Shown: positions 58,326-64,000 of the stretch, piece after piece
Layout: each line of letters starts with the position of its first letter
Position numbering within the stretch: position 1 is the stretch's first letter
NCBI GenBank assembly: GCA_026168455.1
Contig: CM047431.1
Span: forward strand, 7,524,943-7,588,942
Reading direction: 5' to 3'
DNA: 64,000 bases
Source: Theocolax elegans
Taxonomy: Eukaryota; Arthropoda; Insecta; Hymenoptera; Cerocephalidae
The notes under the pieces: model-generated
Told to the model about the DNA's origin: nothing
Seen by the model: only the letters and a program-made list of their open reading frames with translations
Database searches by the model: none
Program-made: the position numbers and the translations under genes

Positions 58326-59530
58326 TTACGTCTTGGTCCACGAAAGGTACCAGGGGTCCTTAGTAGTCTGGCTCCAAGAGACGGAGGATAAGGCCGGCTC
58401 GTCTTCCTCGTACTTACGAGAAAGTGCATCAGGAACGTAGTTTAGAGCTTCTTTCCTGGTGCCAATAGTACAGGCGTATGAGACTGGAGTTCTAACGCCC
58501 ATCTGCGAGCTGTCTCGTTGGAATGCGTTATATGGCATAACCAACGAAGGACTACTATGGTCAGGACAACTTTTAAACTAATAACCTCTGCTGTGATGGT
58601 CTAAACTTCTTCTTAGTCGCCCCATACTCCGGCCCAGGCATTCCCGTTCTGTGACCGCTGTAATTGCGTGTCAGCGGGCGAAGGATTCTACTGGCGAACT
58701 CCAGGACTTCTAGCTTAGCTTCCGGATCGCACTGCTTCAAGCCAGCGTGTGAACAAATCTTGGAAGATCAAAATATATTCACATCCGTGTGTGGAGCGGG
58801 GAAGTGGTCCAGTAAATCTCCTGCTACCACTTGCCATGGCTTTTCAACCACTCGCCTACCCATCAAACCCATGGGAGGGCGTTGCTCCACGCTGCATTGC
58901 TGGCACACCTGACGATTGCGTACATACTCGCCAACTCGGCATAGTAACGTGGCCAATAATATAACTTTGCCACGCGAGCAAATGTCTTTTCTCTACCTAG
59001 ATGGCCAGCTGCCGGATCATCATGACATTCTCGGAGGATGATCTACCTGTGCTCTTCGGGTACGACCAACTTCCATGCGTCTTGATCTTCCATGGCGTCA
59101 TCCAATTCAGTATCCACCCGATACGAATACAGGTTTCCATCTCTCGGCCGCTCACTTACGTCTTTGGTCCACGAAAGGTACCAGGGGTCCTTAGTAGTCT
59201 GGCTCCAAGAGACGGAGGATAAGGCCGGCTCGTCTTCCTCGTACTTACGAGAAAGTGCATCAGGAACGTAGTTTAGAGCTTCTTTCCTGTGCTCAATAGT
59301 AAAGCTATGAGACTGGAGTTCTAACGCCCATCTGGCGAGCTGGCTCGTTGGATTGCGTATATTGCATAACCAACGAAGACTACTATGGTCAGTGACAACT
59401 TTAAACTAATAACCTTCGATGTATGGTCTAAACTTCTTAGTCGCCCATACTACGGCCAGGCATTCCCGTTCTGTGACGCTGTAATTGCGTTCAGCGGGCG
59501 AGAGGATTCTACTGGCGAACTCCAGGACTC
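57990..59530 (-). repeat. Tandem duplication of ~0.74 kb within Gypsy-2 pol
   Basis: About 57990-58718 and 58733-59530 are diverged copies of the same pol segment (RNase H end to the zinc-binding part of integrase). They share for example CCATCAAACCCATGGGAG and GAGACGGAGGATAAGGCCGG. The copy nearer the 3' LTR lacks about 95 bp present at 59015-59110. Both carry many single-base indels. Frames in the interval (58326-58544, 58768-58956) are pieces of the same domains. Confidence 0.75.
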
Positions 59531-60975
59531 TCTCTAGTCCGCCGACAATCTGTAGCAACACTGCACCGATACCAGTGTCACTAGCGTCAGTCTGGACCAC
59601 ATACTCACCATTCTCATCGGGAGTTTGCAGAACGGGTGCAGTCATCAACAGAGGTTTAAGCTGCTGGAAAGCGCTCTCTTGTTCTTCCAGCCAAAGATAC
59701 TTCTGGTCTTTCTTGGTCAGACGCGTTAGCGGCTCAGCTATTGTAGCATAGTCGTACATGAAGCGTCTGTACCAAGATGCCATACCGAGAAACCGTCTCA
59801 GCTTCTTCAAATTCTTGGGAGCCGGATATTCTTTAATCGGCTCCGTTTTAGCTGGGTCAGGTCGTATCCCGTCTCGGTTAACTCGCACACATAAATATCT
59901 CACTTCGGGCTGGCAGAAGATACACTTCTCCCGGTCAACAGATAAACCGGCTTCTGCCAAGCGAGTTAACACCTCGATCAACAATTGCTTATGCTCTTTA
60001 AACGTCTCAGTGACAATAATGATATCGTCGAGATATTCATAAGCAACCGGTTCGAGTTCGGGTCCAATCGCCTGATCGATCATGCGCTGGAATGTCGCGC
60101 CAGCATTTGCCAATCCATACGGCATGCGAGTAAACTGGAACAAACCCATTCCAGGTACCGTAAAAGCCATTATCGGGCGCGACTCCACCTGTAGAGGTAT
60201 CTGGTGGTACGCACAGTTCATGTCGATCGTGGGATATATCGGGCTTTCTTGAGTTTGCGTAGGATATCCTGCATATATATGGCAAAGGATATGCATCAGG
60301 TTTCGTCAAAGTGTTGACTTTCCTAAAATCGATGCAAAAACGCCTAGCATTCTCACCCTTCTTCGCCATCACCACGGGGCTGGACCAACCGCTTTTCGAG
60401 GGTTTAATAACGCCAGTCTCGAGCATCTCGCGAACTTGACGTTGCATTTCCTCTCGAATCTTATCAAAGACGGGGTAGTACCTCTGTTTGATCGGCCTGG
60501 CTGATCCGACGTCGATTATATGTTCGACATCGTAAGAACGACCGATCTTTGGCAAGGTTGTGGACAACACTCGGTCTAGAAGTGTGCGCTCTACTTCTGC
60601 TACGTCAGCGACACCTGCTGACGATAATGAAGCATTGCCACTTTTCATATTTGCCACTTCCAGCTGTAGGACTTGATCCGTTCCCTTTAGGAATAAACGG
60701 TCGGAATCTGGATCTAGGACGGCTCGAAATGCTCGGATAAAATTTACTCCGATGTAGCATTCAGCATCCAGGTTCGGCATGATCGCAACACTTATTTCTC
60801 GAGTCTCTTTACCGATGGTAAATGGTAGCATCACGTGACCACACAACGGATGAGTACTACCATCAGCGAGCTTGGCATTGCCAGCTCGCGACTCGAGATG
60901 CGACCTGCGTAGAGCGGTTGCTAACTGCAGACCGCTCGGACCCATTACGGTTGTCGATGCACCTGGATCGAACAA
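59406..60975 (-). pseudogene. Gypsy-2 protease, reverse transcriptase and RNase H
   Basis: Two overlapping frames joined by a shift near 60270. 60037-60975 holds an aspartic protease starting FDPGASTTVMG (Pro where Ser/Thr normally follows the catalytic Asp) with AECYIGVNFI as the second loop, then the RT start (CIDFRKVNTLT). 59406-60296 continues RT with DMNCAYHQIPL, MPYGLANAGATFQRM and the catalytic YLDDIII, then RNase H from VVQTDASDTGIGAVL to TERECLAVVWA. Sequence is well conserved apart from the frameshift. Ty3/Gypsy lineage by domain order (RT-RH before IN). Confidence 0.85.
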
Positions 60976-61157
60976 CGCACGGATCCGGAATCCATCTCAA
61001 CCGACACCACCAGCGCGTCTCGTCCTCAGGACGATAACTCCTTCGGCTAGTGCTCGATGTCACTAACTTTAGGACATCGCAGGTCTCCGGATCCATTCCG
61101 ACTTCCTGGGATCTGTCAGGAATCAGTCCTTTACTTTTCTGCTTAACTGCAGCTGGA

Positions 61158-62660
61158 CTATCTTGGTAATCGGGAGTCAGACCTTTGTCCTCCTTGGGGA
61201 CTCCCTGTACTTTGGGATATGCGGTTGTCCCCTCTAACCGCTACCCCGCGCGTTTTTTGCGCAGTCAGGACACGTTCTAACGGTGTACCCCAACATACCA
61301 CAAGTGTGGCACTTGATCGGCTTGGGGAAGTCTTCTTTTCTCTTGATCTTTTATCTTGAATCCGACGATTCCCCAAGCTTCGAGGATGAACTACTCGATG
61401 ACCTCGATCGGGACTTTTACGTGTCTCCTTCCTCCTTTTAAACCGAGGAGGAGACTTGTGGGTTTTCTTCCTAGGTGGCGTATCTTTATCCACCTTAACC
61501 CCAGCTGTCTGGCTACTCGTTCGCATGGTCCTAAGGGTTTCTTCCAGGACTTTTGTGAGCCGTTCAATCGGATCTTCCCGACTCGACTTACTCACCTCCT
61601 TAGCCACGCTTGCTACGTTGGGCTTGGCGGTCGGCCGCTTTTTGGACTTTGCCTTGTAAGCAAGTTTCGGCAGCATTAAATCTTCCTCTGCCGGAGGCGG
61701 TCGATATAACTTTTCCCGCTCGAGTGTTTGCTCAGCGTCCATCGCTAGCTCCAATAAATCTTCAACCGATTTGGCTTCAGCTCTCTTAAACAACCGCTGA
61801 AGCTGAGGTAGCATGTTACGGTAGAGATGGTCCAATTGCCTACGCTCGCTCGGGATCGGGTTGAGTTTTCGCATGATTGCGATTGAGCAGGTGATGTAAT
61901 CTCTCACCGGCTCATCCTCACCCTGTGTCCGAGCATTGGACTCCTCGATGAGCCTTTGCTGAAAGCTTTGGCTCATACCGTACCATTTCTTGGCAGATTT
62001 CACAAAACCTTGCCACGAGTGCCATTTGTCCTTCTTATTCCGGTACCACGTAGCTGCGGTTCCAGTGAGAAGTTCGGACAAAGACGGCAACACCTCGTCC
62101 TCGCTGAGGTTGGCGAGAATCCTACAATCTTCGACTCTCGCAAGGAAGGCATCGATACTCTGGCTTTTGTCACCAGAGAATCGGACTCCCCACTTACAAA
62201 CCACCGCACCAACATCGCGCGGTGTCCCGGCCGAGTAAGCGCCAGTATCGGATACCAAAGTTATCCATTCCTCCTTGTCGGTTTCTTGGTCAGAGGTATC
62301 TGACTGCCCATCTTCCTCTCGCTCGTCCGTATCTTCTACTTCTAGAGCGAGAGTCCTCTGTAGCACCTCTACTACATCTGGGTCAGAATCCGGGTCCGGA
62401 ATCTCCGGATTCTGGGCAACCATGGACTTAAACCAATCTGTCCTCCGCCTGTTCCGCCTGACACGATCCTCATTTGAGTCTGTGTCGGCTGCGAACTCTT
62501 GAGCCGTATAATTACCCAACAGCCACTGTTGCAGTCGTTCGGCTTTTTTATATACAGAGCCGTCTGTACGCATCTCTAACGACTCCAAGTGCGCCTGGAT
62601 CTGTTCGCTGGATTGCGTACCAATCCACTGATCGACTTGCTTGGTCATCGATTCCGCCAT
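61158..62660 (-). pseudogene. Gypsy-2 gag (500 codons)
   Basis: Starts at ATG 62660. N-terminal helical region (QIQAHLESLEMRTDG, a SAP-like appearance), an acidic stretch (EDTDEREEDGQSD), then the retrotransposon gag/capsid domain around residues 155-300 (WGVRFSGDKSQSIDAFLARV, LTGTAATWYRNKK), then a basic Arg/Ser/Lys-rich tail. A frameshift near 61340 puts the zinc knuckle in another frame, where it reads CHTCGMLGYTVRTC: the CCHC His is replaced by Tyr. The last ~50 codons of the main frame are therefore off-frame. Structural role: capsid assembly and RNA packaging. Confidence 0.8.
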
Positions 62661-63290
62661 TTTAATCTTAACAAAATTACCGCTAAGCCTATTTACACAA
62701 AAAAAAATCTGAGTCGCTTTTCGCTTTACCTGTGCAAGGTATGCTTTTCTTCAAATTATTAGGTGGCTTTAAATAATAAAATTATTGGGCCACTAAGTTG
62801 AAGAATGAATTCTTTTCCCTTTATAATTACAAGAAAAAAAAATTAAGCACAAAAAATTCACTATGTTAAACGCGGGATTAATTTAATTTATTATAAAACA
62901 AATAAACATACAATATTAAACGTAAAAAGAAATTTTACGAATTAATAATAAATTAACTTAAAAACAAGAAAAAAATTTGTTTAAATCCGACTAAATACGA
63001 AAAAATCGAATTTACTCCGGCTCTCGGTCACCAACGCACGCTGAATATATTATAAAATAAATAAATAATTAATTGAATAAATAGATAAATAAATATAAAT
63101 ATATTCCTAAACAACTAAATGTGTACGCAGCTGTGACCTCTTACAATCGCAATGCTATAAAAAAATAATAATACAATTTTTATTGTAACGCGAGAGCCGG
63201 TCCGCGTTGTCAAAAATATAAATTTAACAAGCGAACTTTAAAAACAAAAAATTTTTACCCTTGCACAGGTGTTACAATTTTTATTAAGTC
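62661..63290. other. Gypsy-2 leader region with a possible 543-bp insertion
   Basis: AT-rich and non-coding. A 12-bp inverted pair, ACCTGTGCAAGG (62728-62739) and its complement (63259-63270), could be the ends of a small MITE. Neither a 5' LTR nor a primer-binding site for Gypsy-2 is found here, so the element is 5'-incomplete or continues beyond the window. Confidence 0.4.
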
Positions 63291-63970
63291 AGAAAATTAA
63301 ATAACGCCGATTTTCCGACTAACCTACTCGAAATTAGGGACTCGATATGTAAAATGCGGACCTCAAGGCGAATCGATCTATATTTCAATTTTAAAAATCA
63401 AATTTACTATTATGTAAAAAGTTATGATAATTTAAAAAAACACGAAATTTTTTTAAAAATTTAAATGAGAATTACCATGTTAATTTTTGTGAATTTTTTC
63501 TCTTTCTTTAAATTATCATAACTTTTTACAGAATTGAAGGCTAAAAATGCTACAGACCATTTGAAAGGTATTGCTCCAAGCTTTCTTTTAGACTTTTGGA
63601 TAAAAAAATCAATTGTGGCGCACTTGCACTTTTTTTGAGTTGAATATTGACATGTAGTTTATATAACATTCACCTTGAAATTAGAAATTCTAACCCAGAA
63701 GAATAAATTCTAGACACAATTAGCAACGAATGTTACATATAATGTACTATAGTAAAAGTTGATAGATTTTGAGTTAAATAGTGGTAAACCCAGCTGGTGT
63801 TGAAAAAAACTTGGAAAAATCCACTTTTTGAGATTAGAATAACTTGTGAGCAAATAGATTCCAGTACCTAAAAATTTTTTTCTGTATTCTGAAAAACATT
63901 TGCAATGTGTACCCAAAATTTGGAGCATTTTAAAATTTTGGTCGGACCAGTTCACGTGGAATACCCCATA
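63291..63970 (-). mobile_element. Foldback-type terminal sequence (FB-2)
   Basis: Perfect 24-bp inverted pair at 63413-63436/63508-63531. The stretch 63700-63967, ending GTGGAATACCCC next to (AT)n, resembles in inverse 41150-41350 inside the Mutator-like element; both also adjoin TA repeats. The 81-codon minus frame at 63710-63955 has a weak counterpart at 41123-41368, expected from shared repeat ancestry. No transposase. Confidence 0.45.
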
Positions 63971-64000
63971 TATATATATATATATATAAACACCAGTATC

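Noticed and set aside
62661..64000. A 5' LTR for Gypsy-2
   Set aside because: Searched for TGTAACGGTAAGG, the palindrome AAGTGGTACCACTT and the poly(A) hairpin; none is present before the window ends.

Overview
This is eukaryotic, AT-rich, almost entirely repeat-derived DNA. The mix of elements (CR1-superfamily LINEs with a PHD-like finger in ORF1, an R1-clade-type Gag ORF, Gypsy LTR elements, piggyBac with TTAA target duplications, Helitron, Mutator-like pieces, foldback elements, two satellites) suggests an arthropod, most likely an insect. A hymenopteran such as an ant is my guess, not a demonstrated assignment. I found no convincing host gene, rRNA, intact tRNA or CRISPR.

Layout. 1-8 kb: half of a foldback repeat, a 5'-truncated LINE (1303-2968), a second LINE whose ORF1 and reverse transcriptase are fused without an endonuclease (3024-6344), and a solo-LTR-like block (6345-about 7620). 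8-11.6 kb: 'element X' copy 1 with a ~96-bp tandem array, then a 513-bp TTAA-type MITE. 11.8-13.1 kb: a decayed Gypsy gag-protease (Gypsy-1).

13,123-55,946: everything here appears to be one nested insertion of about 42.8 kb in the Gypsy-1 reading frame. It is bounded by inverted copies of the same >300-bp terminal sequence and by a 9-bp direct repeat, ATTAGATAA, at 13114-13122 and 55947-55955; Gypsy-1 coding resumes in frame on the far side. Inside it are: a Ulp1-like protease fragment (14.1-14.6 kb); foldback elements; a solo LTR; a 59-bp satellite of over 9 kb (18.4-28.6 kb); element X copy 2 with a ~5-kb array of ~96-bp units; a third LINE (35.2-38.6 kb); a Mutator-like foldback element (39.6-43.0 kb); element X copy 3; a piggyBac element with ~670-bp inverted repeats (46.0-48.9 kb); Helitron Rep/helicase remnants (50.6-52.1 kb); and, in the right terminal repeat, a young ORF1-only R1-type retroelement with a 13-bp target duplication, poly(A) tail and intact 518-codon ORF (53.9-55.8 kb).

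56.1-62.7 kb: a minus-strand Gypsy element (Gypsy-2) with its 3' LTR, polypurine tract, integrase with C-terminal AT-hook, RT/RNase H, protease and gag, broken by frameshifts and an internal ~0.74-kb tandem duplication. Its 5' LTR is not seen. The last kilobase is AT-rich foldback-type sequence.

The recurrent theme is long inverted repeats and short subterminal tandem repeats that seem to have grown into satellites. Several insertion histories can be read directly, because an unoccupied version of the target is also present in the window.
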